Source of the DNA: JBBSHE01 sp038253325
Lineage (GTDB): Bacteria > Actinomycetota > Actinomycetes > Propionibacteriales > Nocardioidaceae
DNA length: 64,000 nt
Direction of reading: 5' to 3'
NCBI GenBank assembly: GCA_038253325.1
Contig: JBBSHE010000016.1
Location: forward strand, 1 to 64,000
A program made the translations under genes and the position numbers. The notes under the pieces are model-generated. The model made no database searches, had not been told where the DNA came from, and saw only the letters and a list, made by a program, of their open reading frames with translations. The first letter of the stretch is position 1, and each line of letters opens with the position of its first letter. Below are positions 24,212-33,128 of this stretch, piece by piece.

Positions 24212-25068
24212 GTGATCCCGGCGGCTCGTTCGGCGGCCTCGACCACATTCGTGAGGAGCATCGCCCTGGTCATCGGACCGACGCCGCCCGGGACCGGCGC
24301 AACCCACGACGCGACGTCGTGGACGTCCGACGTCACGTCCCCGACCATCGCTCCTGCGCGGTCGCGCGAGATCCCCACTCCGACGACGACCGAGCCGGGC
24401 GTGAGCATGTCGGCTGAGATGAGGCCCGGGCTCCCGGCCGCGGCGATGACGATGTCGGCCTGCCGGGTATGCGCCGCCAGGTCGCGCGTGCCGGTGTGAC
24501 AGAGCGTCACGGTCGCGTTCTCGGATCGGCGGGTCAGCAGCAGACCCACGGTGCGTCCGACGGTGGTTCCCCGACCAACTACGCAGACGTTCTTGCCCGG
24601 GATCTCGATCTCGTACGAATGCAGCAGCTCGATGATCCCGCGCGGTGTGCATGGGAGTGCGCCGTCGAAGCCGAGGACGAGACGGCCGAGCGAGACGGGG
24701 TGCAGGCCGTCGGCGTCCTTTTCGGGCTCGACGAGCTCGAGGAACTCCTGCGGGTCGAGGCCACCGGGCAGCGGCAGCTGGATGATGAACCCGGTGCAAC
24801 CGGGGTCGGCGTTGAGCGCCGCAACCTGATCGCGCAGCTCCTCCCTCGTTACGTCGCCGCGTTCATGCACCTGGTAGGAGGCGATGCCGACCTCCGCGCA
24901 GTCGCGGTGCTTACCGGCGACGTACTGTGCGCTGCCCGGGTCGTCACCGACGAGAACCGTTCCGAGACCTGGGCGAATCCCGCGCTCCTCGAGCCTCGCC
25001 ACCCGCTCCCTCAGGTCGCTCCGGATCGCCCGCGCCACCGACTTGCCGTCGAGAATCTTGGCCGTCAC
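24208..25068 (-). CDS. folD: Bifunctional methylene-THF dehydrogenase/methenyl-THF cyclohydrolase
   Basis: The 286-residue FolD has the catalytic lysine in YVAGKHRDCAEVGI near residue 53, the family motif GFIIQLPLPGG near 93 and NADP-binding VGRGTTVGRTVGLLL near 163, then GGVGPMT near 261. It interconverts methylene-THF and formyl-THF via methenyl-THF. The start is GTG 25068 (VTAKILDGKSVA); an open frame continues upstream but reads the purH end. In this window it would receive methylene-THF both from general metabolism and from the demethylation enzymes of the adjacent block, supplying formyl-THF to PurN and PurH. Confidence 0.95.
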   Translation of the reverse strand: MTAKILDGKSVARAIRSDLRERVARLEERGIRPGLGTVLVGDDPGSAQYVAGKHRDCAEVGIASYQVHERGDVTREELRDQVAALNADPGCTGFIIQLPLPGGLDPQEFLELVEPEKDADGLHPVSLGRLVLGFDGALPCTPRGIIELLHSYEIEIPGKNVCVVGRGTTVGRTVGLLLTRRSENATVTLCHTGTRDLAAHTRQADIVIAAAGSPGLISADMLTPGSVVVGVGISRDRAGAMVGDVTSDVHDVASWVAPVPGGVGPMTRAMLLTNVVEAAERAAGIT

Positions 25069-25099
25069 GGCGAGAAGTCTCGCATGCGCCGAGCTGCGG

Positions 25100-26662
25100 T
25101 CAGTGGAAGAAGTGGCGGGACCCCGTGAAGAAGAGGGTGAGGTTCGCCGAACGTGCCGCCGCGACCACCTCTTCGTCGCGAATGGAGCCACCGGGCTCCA
25201 CGACCGCGCGGACGCCTGCGTCGATGAGCACCTGTAGCCCGTCGGCGAACGGGAAATACGCGTCCGACGCCGCCACCGAGCCAAGGGCGCGGTCGACGCC
25301 GGCTCGTTCGACGGCGAGCCGACAAGCGTCCACCCGGTTCACCTGGCCCATTCCGATGCCGACCGACGCGCGGGCCGCCGCCAGCAGAATCGCGTTGGAC
25401 TTGACCGACCGGCAGGCCCTCCAGGCGAATGCGAGGTCGTCGAGCACCTCCGGTGGCGCGACGTCACCGGCCGCGAGGGTCCAGCTGGCCGGATCGTCGC
25501 CGGGGGCATCGACGTTGTCGATCGTCTGCATCAGAACACCGCCGCTGACCGGGCGGAACTCGACTCGGTCCGGGTGGGCGTCGGGCGGACAAGCGAGCAC
25601 GCGCAGGTTCTTCTTCCGGGTCAAGACGTCGAGCGCGCCGTCCTCGTAACCGGGCGCGATCACCACCTCGGTGAACACGTCAGCGACCTGGTCCGCCATC
25701 GCGACCGAGACCCGGCGGTTGGCGGCGACCACGCCACCGAACGCCGAGACGGGGTCGCACGCATGCGCCTTGCGGTGCGCCTCGGCGACGTCGCGTGCCA
25801 CCGCGATCCCGCACGGGTTCGCGTGCTTGATGATCGCCACCGCCGGCTCGTCGAACCCGTTGGCGGCGCGGCGCGCGGCATCGGTGTCGACGTAGTTGTT
25901 GTACGACATGTCCTTGCCGTGGAGCTGCTCGGCGGTCGCCAGGCCACCGCGCCAGTGCCGGTAGAGCGCCGCGCGCTGATGCGGGTTCTCGCCGTACCGC
26001 AACACCGCTGTACGCTCCCAGGTGGCTCCGGTCCACGCCGGGAACCCGGTCCCGCCGCTGGTGTCGGTGAGCACGCTGCCCATCCACGCCGCCACCTGCA
26101 CGTCGTACGTCGCCGTGTGGGCGAACGCCTCCGCGGCGAGCCGCTTGCGCTGCTCCAGCGTGTACCCGCCGGCGGCGATCGCGTCGAGCAGCTCGTCGTA
26201 CTGCGCGGGCGAGGTGACCACCGCAACCGACGGGTGGTTCTTCGCGGCCGCCCGCACCATCGCCGGTCCGCCGATGTCGATCTGCTCGACACACTCATCC
26301 GGGCCGGCTCCCGACGAAAAGGTCTCGACGAACGGGTAGAGGTTCGAGATCAGCAGGTCGAACGGCGCGATCTCTTGTGCGGCCAGCTGCTCGCGATGAC
26401 TGTCGAGGCGCCGGTCGGCGAGCAGGCCGGCGTGGATGCGCGGGTGCAGCGTCTTCACCCGGCCGTCCAGGCACTCGGGGAAGCCGGTGACGTCCTCGAC
26501 CCGCACCACATCGAGGCCCGCGCCCGCCAGGGTGCTCGCGGTCGACCCGGTCGACACGATCGTCGCGCCGGCGGCGCGCAGCGCCGCGCCGACCTCGTCG
26601 ATGCGCGCCTTGTCGTACACCGAGACCAGGACGCGCCGGAGGGGTTGTCTCTCATCGCTCAT
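25100..26662 (-). CDS. purH: Bifunctional AICAR formyltransferase/IMP cyclohydrolase
   Basis: The 520-residue PurH catalyses the last two steps of IMP synthesis. The N-terminal cyclohydrolase domain contains RVLVSVYDKARI, STGSTASTLA, GRVKTLHPRIHAGLL and EQIDIGGPAMVRAAAKN. The transformylase domain contains RYGENPHQRAALY, SYNNYVDTDAA, KHANPCGIA and the C-terminal SNAILLAA. ATG 26662 has AGGAAGG about ten bases upstream and overlaps the purN stop by four bases. It uses 10-formyl-THF, linking it to folD immediately downstream. Confidence 0.97.
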   Translation of the reverse strand: MSDERQPLRRVLVSVYDKARIDEVGAALRAAGATIVSTGSTASTLAGAGLDVVRVEDVTGFPECLDGRVKTLHPRIHAGLLADRRLDSHREQLAAQEIAPFDLLISNLYPFVETFSSGAGPDECVEQIDIGGPAMVRAAAKNHPSVAVVTSPAQYDELLDAIAAGGYTLEQRKRLAAEAFAHTATYDVQVAAWMGSVLTDTSGGTGFPAWTGATWERTAVLRYGENPHQRAALYRHWRGGLATAEQLHGKDMSYNNYVDTDAARRAANGFDEPAVAIIKHANPCGIAVARDVAEAHRKAHACDPVSAFGGVVAANRRVSVAMADQVADVFTEVVIAPGYEDGALDVLTRKKNLRVLACPPDAHPDRVEFRPVSGGVLMQTIDNVDAPGDDPASWTLAAGDVAPPEVLDDLAFAWRACRSVKSNAILLAAARASVGIGMGQVNRVDACRLAVERAGVDRALGSVAASDAYFPFADGLQVLIDAGVRAVVEPGGSIRDEEVVAAARSANLTLFFTGSRHFFH

Positions 26663-27279
26663 GGGATCGTGACCTTCCTGCCGACGACGGTGAACCCGTC
26701 GCGAACCATGCGGCCGACGGTGTCGACCAGCATCGCTCGTTCGGCTTCCTTGATGCGGCCGTGCAGGGTTGCCTCGTCGTCGTCGTCGTGAATCGGTACG
26801 ACGCATTGGGCGATCACGGCACCCGAGTCGATGCCGTCGTCGACGACGAACAGCGTCGCGCCGGTGACCTTCACGCCGTACGCCAGGGCGTCCCGCGGAC
26901 CATGCATGCCGGGGAACGCCGGAAGCAACGCCGGATGGGTGTTGATCGTGCGTCCACCGAAGCTCGTCAGGAACGCCGGGCCGGCAAGCCTCATGAAGCC
27001 GGCGCAGACGACCAGGTCGGGTTGGTAGGCCGCCACCTCGGCGGCGAGCGCGCGGTCCCACTCGGCCCGGGACGCGAAGTCGTCCAGCACCAGCTCGAAG
27101 GCGGGGACGCCGGCGCGCTCGGCGCGGTCGACCGCGCGCGTACCCGTCCGGTCCGCACCGACGGCCACGACGTCGGCGCCGGACGTCGGGTTGCGGCAGG
27201 CGTCCAGCAGAGCCTGTAACAGGGTGCCCTCGCCAGATGCGAGTACGACCAGACGCGCGCCCACCGCTTGGATCCTCAC
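26659..27279 (-). CDS. purN: Phosphoribosylglycinamide formyltransferase
   Basis: The 206-residue PurN transfers the formyl group of 10-formyl-THF to GAR in purine synthesis. The N-terminal phosphate loop reads VVLASGEGTLLQALL. The catalytic Asn and His are in INTHPALLPAFPG and the Asp in VDDGIDSGAVIAQ. GTG 27279 is chosen because the family begins just there; an upstream open frame from 27369 adds arginine-rich sequence with no family match. The stop overlaps the purH start. Confidence 0.95.
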   Translation of the reverse strand: MRIQAVGARLVVLASGEGTLLQALLDACRNPTSGADVVAVGADRTGTRAVDRAERAGVPAFELVLDDFASRAEWDRALAAEVAAYQPDLVVCAGFMRLAGPAFLTSFGGRTINTHPALLPAFPGMHGPRDALAYGVKVTGATLFVVDDGIDSGAVIAQCVVPIHDDDDEATLHGRIKEAERAMLVDTVGRMVRDGFTVVGRKVTIP

Positions 27280-27475
27280 CGATCGGGAACGGACGCGGAT
27301 ACGGTACCGACGCGGTGGAGTCAGGACGCGACGGGGGGCGGCCGACAGCCGGGGGAGCAGCCGCCCCACCGGTCGGGGAGTCCGCAGTTGACCGGCCAGC
27401 CTTCGACGGCTCGGTGGTCCTGGTCATCGTAGAGCCCTGCCCGGCAGGCCATCGTGAACCGGGATGTGGCGGCTC

Positions 27476-28010
27476 TCAGGACGGCTCGGCAGGCGGGTCG
27501 GCGCGGGTACCGATCGTTCTCTGCATCCAGGCGACGTCGTGCCAGGCGCCGTGTTTGAAGCCGATGCGCCGGTAGGTGCCGACGGGCTCGAAGCCCAACG
27601 CGCTATGGAAGGCGACGCTGGCCTCGTTCGGCACCGTCACGCCCGCGACGGCAACCCGGTAGCCGCGCTCGGCCAAACGCGTCAAGCAGCGCCCCATACA
27701 GCTCGCGGCCGCCGCCGGCGCGACGCCGCCCGAACTCAAGGTAGAGGCTCACCTCGCAGGACCAACGGTAGGCCGCCCGAGTCTTGAACGGAGCCGCGTA
27801 GGCGTAGCCGATCACCCGTTGGTCCTGCTCGAGCACCAGCCAGGCGTGTGTGCGTGCGGCGGCCCCGATGCGCGCGGCCATCTCGTCAGCGGTCGGCGGC
27901 TCGGTTTCGAAGGTGATGGTGCTTTCGGTCACGTACGGCGAATAGATCTCGGCGCACGCGGCCGCGTCCGCAGCCTTCGCATCACGCACCCGGTGGCCGG
28001 TAGGAGCCAT
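27476..28010 (-). pseudogene. GNAT acetyltransferase (phosphinothricin-acetyltransferase-like), broken by one base
   Basis: The first frame (from 28010) reads RVRDAKAADAAACAEIYSPY through SLYLEFGRRRAGGGRELYG, the N-terminal two thirds of a PAT-like GNAT enzyme, and then loses the pattern at LLDAF. A second frame continues exactly where needed: RLAERGYRVAVAGVTVPNEA, HSALGFEPVGTYRRIGFKHG and a normal end near 27476. Removing one T from the TTT run on the minus strand (27675-27677) would restore DALAERGYRV and give a full enzyme of about 178 residues. Such proteins N-acetylate small amines. The gene is either inactivated or carries a homopolymer sequencing error. It separates DUF6350 from purN. 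Confidence 0.8.
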
Positions 28011-28130
28011 GACCGGATCGTCTCAGACACCCGGCGTCATCGGTACAGATCCCCTGCGGGACGGCCTCCGCCCTCTAGCAGTAGCCGAACGTCTGCGGAC
28101 CGAGCCCTCAGACGCGAGCGCTCGACGCGA

Positions 28131-29612
28131 TCATTGGCCGGCCGGGCCGCAGTCGGGTTGGCCGTCATCGGCGGCGAGGGCTTGGACCACCAGCCCCCCT
28201 CGATCGCGCCCGGCGACATTCCCTGTCGGCTCGGCATCCCCTGTCGGCTCGGCATTCCCTGTCGGCTCGGCGTTTCCGGCCGGCTCGGCATTCCCTGTCG
28301 GCTCGGCGTTTCCGGCCGGCTCGGCATTCCCTGCCGGCTCGGCGGCGGCCCCAGCCGGCGCTGCGGCGTCCGCCGCCGGCCTTCGCCGCCCAAACGACAC
28401 CCACCGACCTAGCATCGCCGACACCCGTCGCTGGCCGGTGACCTGACGGCCCACCGAGCAGAACAGTCCCCCGAGGGCACCACCGAACGCACTGCTGGCG
28501 ATGCAGACGAGGAGCAGGCCCAGCAGGTCCGGACCGACGTGCGCCATCCGGCCGGGACCCACCGAGCCGGTCGCGAACACCGTGAGAACCGTGAACCCGG
28601 CGCCTGCGACCAACCCCGCCAGCGCACCCCGCAGCGCCGCAACCTCGGCCCCGGTCGAACGCAGTGCGCGATAGGACGCGATCGCCGCAACCGCTCCGGC
28701 CACGACCGGCACGGCAAGCATCGCGACGACGAGGGGTCCACCGGCGGCGTGTCGAGGGACCGCGGCGAGGAGTGGAAACGCCGGCAGGTTCCCCAGCTGC
28801 ACGTCTCCGGGCGAGACAGTCGTCCCGGTTCCCAACGCGAAACCGGCACCCGTGACGTACGCGCCCGCGCACAGGACGGCGTTCGGCACCAGCAAGGCAC
28901 CGACCAGCGCGAGGATCAGGCCACCGACGAAGCCCGCGTGCACGCCTTCGGCCAGCAGTGACGCCGTGGAGAAGTGCAGGACCATCGAGACCGTGAAGGC
29001 CACAGCGCCCGCGAAGACGATGACGGACACGCCGGCAGCGCCGCCCCGTAGCGCCGCTCGCGCCTCGAGCGGCACCCGGCACCACACCGCCGCAGCCGTG
29101 CCGCTTCCGCGCAGTGCACCAAGGCCCCCGAAGCCGACACCGAGCGCGACGCTGAATCCGAGCACCCGCAGCGGATCGGCCGATACGTCGGCGGCACGAG
29201 TAAGCAACCACACGACGACGCCGACGGAGGCGTACGTCGTCCCGACAACCACCGCGACGACGCCGGCCTCGAACCCGGACTCGACACCGTCGGCGGCCCA
29301 CCGCCCCCCGCGGTAAAGCAGGTAGCCCGCTACCAGCAGGCCACCGATCGGGACCGCCGTGATGAAAGCCCCGGGAACTCGCAGCCCGCCGCCGTTCCCG
29401 ACCAACCAGGCGAGGCCGCCCGCACGCACGGCACCGGCGAACGTACCCGTCGAACCCGTGAACCACGAGATCACCGATGCACCGATGCACGCGATCAGCC
29501 CGGACGCGGCGACGACGGCCGTGACCAAGGCGGCACTCGAGTACGCCGGCCGTCCTCGTTCCACCGGCGGTACGTCGACCCGCCGGACCGGCCGGGAGAG
29601 CAGTTCGGTCAC
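28131..29612 (-). CDS. DUF6350 polytopic membrane protein
   Basis: The 493-residue protein has at least nine hydrophobic segments between about residues 25 and 440, of the DUF6350 type commonly found just before purN in actinobacteria. Function unknown. GTG 29612 (VTELLSRPVRRVDVPP) is chosen as the likely start; the open frame goes on to 29840, but that part reads as non-coding. The C-terminal tail is a hydrophilic stretch built of repeated hexapeptides NAEPTG/NAEPAG encoded by an 18-bp tandem repeat, then a short acidic end. The tail is probably disordered and variable in length among strains. Confidence 0.78.
   Translation of the reverse strand: MTELLSRPVRRVDVPPVERGRPAYSSAALVTAVVAASGLIACIGASVISWFTGSTGTFAGAVRAGGLAWLVGNGGGLRVPGAFITAVPIGGLLVAGYLLYRGGRWAADGVESGFEAGVVAVVVGTTYASVGVVVWLLTRAADVSADPLRVLGFSVALGVGFGGLGALRGSGTAAAVWCRVPLEARAALRGGAAGVSVIVFAGAVAFTVSMVLHFSTASLLAEGVHAGFVGGLILALVGALLVPNAVLCAGAYVTGAGFALGTGTTVSPGDVQLGNLPAFPLLAAVPRHAAGGPLVVAMLAVPVVAGAVAAIASYRALRSTGAEVAALRGALAGLVAGAGFTVLTVFATGSVGPGRMAHVGPDLLGLLLVCIASSAFGGALGGLFCSVGRQVTGQRRVSAMLGRWVSFGRRRPAADAAAPAGAAAEPAGNAEPAGNAEPTGNAEPAGNAEPTGNAEPTGDAEPTGNVAGRDRGGLVVQALAADDGQPDCGPAGQ
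28217..28341. repeat. 18-bp tandem repeat in the DUF6350 gene
   Basis: About seven units of the type GGCATTCCCTGTCGGCTC or GGCGTTTCCGGCCGGCTC follow one another. On the minus strand each unit encodes a hexapeptide NAEPTG, NAEPAG or DAEPTG. The unit length keeps the frame, so copy-number change would lengthen or shorten the tail without breaking the gene. Confidence 0.9.
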
Positions 29613-29702
29613 CGACCCATCGTCACCGACATCAGCGGACCCGCAGCCCTGACACGCCGGGTAGGGTCGTACGGAGTCCACGAGCCGAGGAGGAGGCGCG
29701 TC

Positions 29703-31529
29703 ATGGGACGTCGTGACGCGTTCGACGCGTTCTGTCGCGCGCTGCGACCTTCGATCCTCCACCAGACCTATGCATTCGTCGGCGATCCCGACACGGCACA
29801 GCACGCCACCAGCGACGCGTTCGTTCAGGCCGCTCACCACTGGCGCAAGCTACGTCATGATCCGCAGGCCGAGGCATGGCTGCGGGTCCGGGCGTTCCGC
29901 GCCAGCGGATCGGTCCGTAACCGGCCGACTCGTCCGTGGTACGTCCGCGCGGCCGAGATCGACGACGCCACCCGGCCGTTGATCTTGGCTCTTCAGGGAT
30001 TGTCGCCCTCCGAACGGACGTTGGTCGTGCTGCGCCACCTCGTCGGCATCGAGCTCGCTCCTGCCGGGAGAGAGGCTGGTGTCACCGACCAGGACGCGCG
30101 GGAGCTGCTCGCCAAGGCGGAGCAGGCGGTCGCGGCGCAGACCGGCATCGGCACCCCACAACTCGGACCGGCGCTCGCCGGGCTGCGTCGCGACCTCGTC
30201 GACATACCCGTGGACCGTCCCGCGGCCTTGCGCCGGGAAGGCGCCAGGCGAAGACGCTCCCACGTCTTGCTGGTCGGCCTCAGCTCGCTTGCCACCCTCA
30301 TCGCGGCCGGTGCCCTCACCGCCTCGGAGTCCAATCGGGACACCGTCGTGACAGCGCCCGGCGGTGACGGGCCGGCCGACATCCCGCTGACGGTCCCCAG
30401 CGTTCGGGTCTCCCAGCTGGTCCCGCTGAGACGGGTCGCGAGGCTGTTGCCGGGCGCACGCCTCGACGTGCGTTCGACGTCCTGGGACAAGCAGGCGAAC
30501 AGCCGGTACGACGCCTGCCTCGACTTCGCGCGCAGCGACCGGCACGCCGTGCACTTCTGGCTCCGGTCGTTCGCAGTCCACCGACCTGCACCGGGGCGCG
30601 TTCTGCAGACGTTGCAGGTTTCGTTGGGTGCTTCCGCGGCTCGGTCCGCGTACCTGCGAACCGTGCGCGCCTACGCGATCTGTCAGGCGCCGCGACGTCA
30701 ACTGGTCGATTACGCGACGGTCAGCGCGACCGGCGACCGCGCGGCCCTCGTCCAGCTCCGCTACGCGCGCGCGAAAGAGGCGCGCCTGCACTCGGTCGTG
30801 ATCGCTCAGTCCGGGAGGGTCGTCACCTCGTTCGTCGCGGACACGCCCGAGTCGCAGCGGGTGCCCGCGCGGCACTTGGTGACTCTGTTGCGCCGCGGCG
30901 TCGACGACATCTGCGTCGGACCGCACGGGTCGTGCACCGTGGGACCGGCTCGCGCGGTGCGGGGTAGGCCGCCGAGCGCGTCGCGCGAGAGGGGTTTCTT
31001 GTCGGCGGTGGACCTCCCGCTCTTCCCGACGTTGCACGCGCACTGGATCGCGACGGCACCCAGGTCCACCCAGTCGAACCCTGCGGCGACCGGCTGCGAC
31101 CAGGCCGATTTCGCAGGATCGTCGCCGTTGCTGACCCGGACGTACGTCGTCTCGGGTTCGGGTGCAGCGCCGACCACGTTCGGACTGACGGAGACGATCG
31201 GCACGTTCGGTGGCCGAAGGCGGGCCGCAGCCTATCTGGCCCGGATCAAGGCGAACGTCGACCGCTGTCACAAGCGTCAGCTGAGCCTGGGCGTCCCGAG
31301 CGAAGCCACCCTGAGCCGGGCGGCCGACGGAGCAGCCGGCTACGTCTGGATCGTGGCGGCTCGGCTGAACGCGACGACCACCCAGAAGTTCTGGACCTCG
31401 CTGATCCAGGTCCGGGACCGGGTCGTGCAGGTGACGTTCACCCCGGCAGGCGGCTACGACGTCGACAGCCAGCAGTTCACTGATCTCGTGCGCCGGGCTG
31501 CCAAGCGAGTCAAGGCGGTCCGAGGCTAG
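29703..31529 (+). CDS. Sigma-factor-like N-terminus fused to a membrane-anchored exported domain
   Basis: The 608-residue protein has three parts. Residues 1-165 resemble a SigE-type ECF sigma factor: AFCRALRPSILHQTYAFVGD and a region-4-like HLVGIELAPAGREAGVTDQDA. A single transmembrane helix near 185-205 (HVLLVGLSSLATLIAAGAL) follows. The rest, about 400 residues, lies outside the cell and has two similar halves that read like ligand-binding domains of actinobacterial sensor proteins, each with paired cysteines (for example YDACLDFARS/YAICQAP and ATGCDQADF/VDRCHKR). GAGGAGGAG precedes the ATG. Whether the N-terminus still binds RNA polymerase is doubtful; it may act as a membrane-tethered regulator. 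Confidence 0.65.
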   Translation: MGRRDAFDAFCRALRPSILHQTYAFVGDPDTAQHATSDAFVQAAHHWRKLRHDPQAEAWLRVRAFRASGSVRNRPTRPWYVRAAEIDDATRPLILALQGLSPSERTLVVLRHLVGIELAPAGREAGVTDQDARELLAKAEQAVAAQTGIGTPQLGPALAGLRRDLVDIPVDRPAALRREGARRRRSHVLLVGLSSLATLIAAGALTASESNRDTVVTAPGGDGPADIPLTVPSVRVSQLVPLRRVARLLPGARLDVRSTSWDKQANSRYDACLDFARSDRHAVHFWLRSFAVHRPAPGRVLQTLQVSLGASAARSAYLRTVRAYAICQAPRRQLVDYATVSATGDRAALVQLRYARAKEARLHSVVIAQSGRVVTSFVADTPESQRVPARHLVTLLRRGVDDICVGPHGSCTVGPARAVRGRPPSASRERGFLSAVDLPLFPTLHAHWIATAPRSTQSNPAATGCDQADFAGSSPLLTRTYVVSGSGAAPTTFGLTETIGTFGGRRRAAAYLARIKANVDRCHKRQLSLGVPSEATLSRAADGAAGYVWIVAARLNATTTQKFWTSLIQVRDRVVQVTFTPAGGYDVDSQQFTDLVRRAAKRVKAVRG

Positions 31530-31689
31530 TGCCGCGTCAGCCAACATTGTCCGTCGTGAGCGGCGGCGGAGTGGAGGAGCTGCAAACGCGCCGGAGGAGA
31601 CTCATAGCGGTGTCCTATCAGCGACGACGGCAGCGCCGCAGATCGCCGCTCCGTCGTCGCGCAACAGGGCGAATGTGGTTGACGCGGTA

Positions 31690-32559
31690 CTAAGACGGGG
31701 TGTGGGCGCGGCCATGGTGCGCACGCGGGTAGGCTCCGGTGATCCACTGGCCGACCAGGGACGCGAACGGCCGCCAGTAGCTGCCGAAGCCGAGCAGCTC
31801 GTAACCGTGGCCGTACTTTGCGACGACGAGCCTCTTGGGCGTGGCCGGGATCATCTCGAATGCCCGGCGAAACGTCGGGATCTCCTCGGCGTCGACCGGT
31901 GAGATCGCGAGCAGGGCGGGCATGGTCAGCTTCGGCGCGACTCGCACCAGGTTGGTTCCTCGCCAGTCCGGCGGGCCGGACAGGTCGACGACCGCGTCCG
32001 CGCTCGTCCGAGCCGCGGCCTCCGTCGCCAACGCGCCACCCATCGAGGCACCGACGACGGTCACCCGGCGTGCACCGTGGACCCGGGCGAAGCCGACCGC
32101 GAGGACAACCTGCCCGACCTGGTCGGCGCTGAAGGCCGCATCCCTGCACCGGGAGCCGCCGTACCCGCAGAGATCGACCAGGAGCAGGTGAACGTGCTCG
32201 CGGCCGACCAGCCAGCGTGCGAACGGCAACCAACCACACAACCCATCGCCGTCCGTCTGATGCACCATCACGGCCCATGTCGGACCCGCCCCGAGCACGA
32301 CCGCAGGCATCGTCGAACGACCGGCCCGCAACATGGTCTCCTGGCCCGGCCGTCCCGACCCTCCGCACCGCTCCACGATCGACCTCGGGCCGGTCGGCGC
32401 GTTCGTCAACGACCCGACGGTCGGCGGATGAGGAGCCGAGTGTCTCACCGGCGTAGACGTCGTACGCGCTGCCTCATCCGTCATACCCGCGCAGCCGACC
32501 AGCGGCATCGCCATCGCGACCAGGACAGCAAGGCGCTCGCGATATGTAAGTTTCGACAT
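31690..32559 (-). CDS. Lipoprotein alpha/beta hydrolase
   Basis: The 289-residue protein (from ATG 32559) has a lipoprotein signal with lipobox LVGC near residue 22. The body has an alpha/beta-hydrolase fold: a WAVMVHQTDGDGLCGW oxyanion-type loop, the nucleophile elbow VVGASMGGAL (serine), an aspartate in AISPVDAEEIP and a histidine in AKYGHGYELLG. It would act on an ester or amide outside the cytoplasmic membrane; the substrate is unknown. An in-frame GTG at 32565 is an alternative start, but the ATG fits a leaderless transcript from the -10 at 32572-32567. It is divergent from a PadR gene, which probably controls it. Confidence 0.75.
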   Translation of the reverse strand: MSKLTYRERLAVLVAMAMPLVGCAGMTDEAARTTSTPVRHSAPHPPTVGSLTNAPTGPRSIVERCGGSGRPGQETMLRAGRSTMPAVVLGAGPTWAVMVHQTDGDGLCGWLPFARWLVGREHVHLLLVDLCGYGGSRCRDAAFSADQVGQVVLAVGFARVHGARRVTVVGASMGGALATEAAARTSADAVVDLSGPPDWRGTNLVRVAPKLTMPALLAISPVDAEEIPTFRRAFEMIPATPKRLVVAKYGHGYELLGFGSYWRPFASLVGQWITGAYPRAHHGRAHTPS

Positions 32560-32565
32560 AATCAC

Positions 32566-32572
32566 TAGACTA
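32566..32572. promoter_or_regulatory. Overlapping divergent -10 elements, both seven bases from a start codon
   Basis: TAGACT on the plus strand (32566-32571) is followed after seven bases by GTG 32579. On the minus strand TAGTCT (32572-32567) is followed after seven bases by ATG 32559. Both lie in the near-palindrome CTAGACTAG (32565-32573). The geometry suggests two leaderless transcripts from one symmetric promoter. No clear -35 hexamers are seen. Confidence 0.55.
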
Positions 32573-32578
32573 GGCCAG

Positions 32579-33121
32579 GTGCGTACCCTCGGCTATGCGG
32601 TCCTCGGGCTGCTGGCAGCCGAGCCTCTCACGGGGTACCAGGTGTCCCGTCGGATGGCGCGTCCGATCGGCTACCTGTGGACCGCTCGCCACAGTCAGAT
32701 CTATCCCGAGCTGCGGTCGCTCGAGCAGGCCGGCCTGGTGCGGCACCGGGTCGAGGACGGCCGTGGGCCGCGCGACACCAAGCGGTACTGGATCACGGGC
32801 AAGGGCAAGAACGCCCTCCGCAGCTGGGTGGCATCACCGCTCGAACCACCCGAGTCGAAGTCGGAGCTGATGCTCCGGGTCCGCGCGCTTTGGCTGGTGT
32901 CGCCGACGGTTGCTCGTGAACTCATCGAAGCCGCCCGCGACCGGCACGTGCAGCGCCGAGCGGCGTACGCCGTGGAGGAGGCGACTTTCGGCGACCCCGG
33001 GCTTCTCGCGTTCGACAGCGCAGCGTTTTCCAGCTACGCGACCCTGCGCTGCGGAATCGGCCACGAGGACCAGGCCGTCGGGTGGTGCGACTGGCTGCTC
33101 GCCCGGATCCCGCGGGGCTGA
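32579..33121 (+). CDS. PadR-family transcriptional regulator
   Basis: The 180-residue PadR protein has an N-terminal winged helix (LGYAVLGLLAAEPLTGYQVS, then HSQIYPELRSLEQAGLVRHR and RYWITGKGKNAL) and a C-terminal helical dimerisation region ending GWCDWLLARI. It starts with GTG and has no Shine-Dalgarno sequence, in keeping with a leaderless mRNA. The overlapping divergent promoter with the lipoprotein hydrolase suggests it represses that gene and itself in response to a small compound. The effector is unknown. Confidence 0.88.
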   Translation: MRTLGYAVLGLLAAEPLTGYQVSRRMARPIGYLWTARHSQIYPELRSLEQAGLVRHRVEDGRGPRDTKRYWITGKGKNALRSWVASPLEPPESKSELMLRVRALWLVSPTVARELIEAARDRHVQRRAAYAVEEATFGDPGLLAFDSAAFSSYATLRCGIGHEDQAVGWCDWLLARIPRG

Positions 33122-33128
33122 GGTGAGA

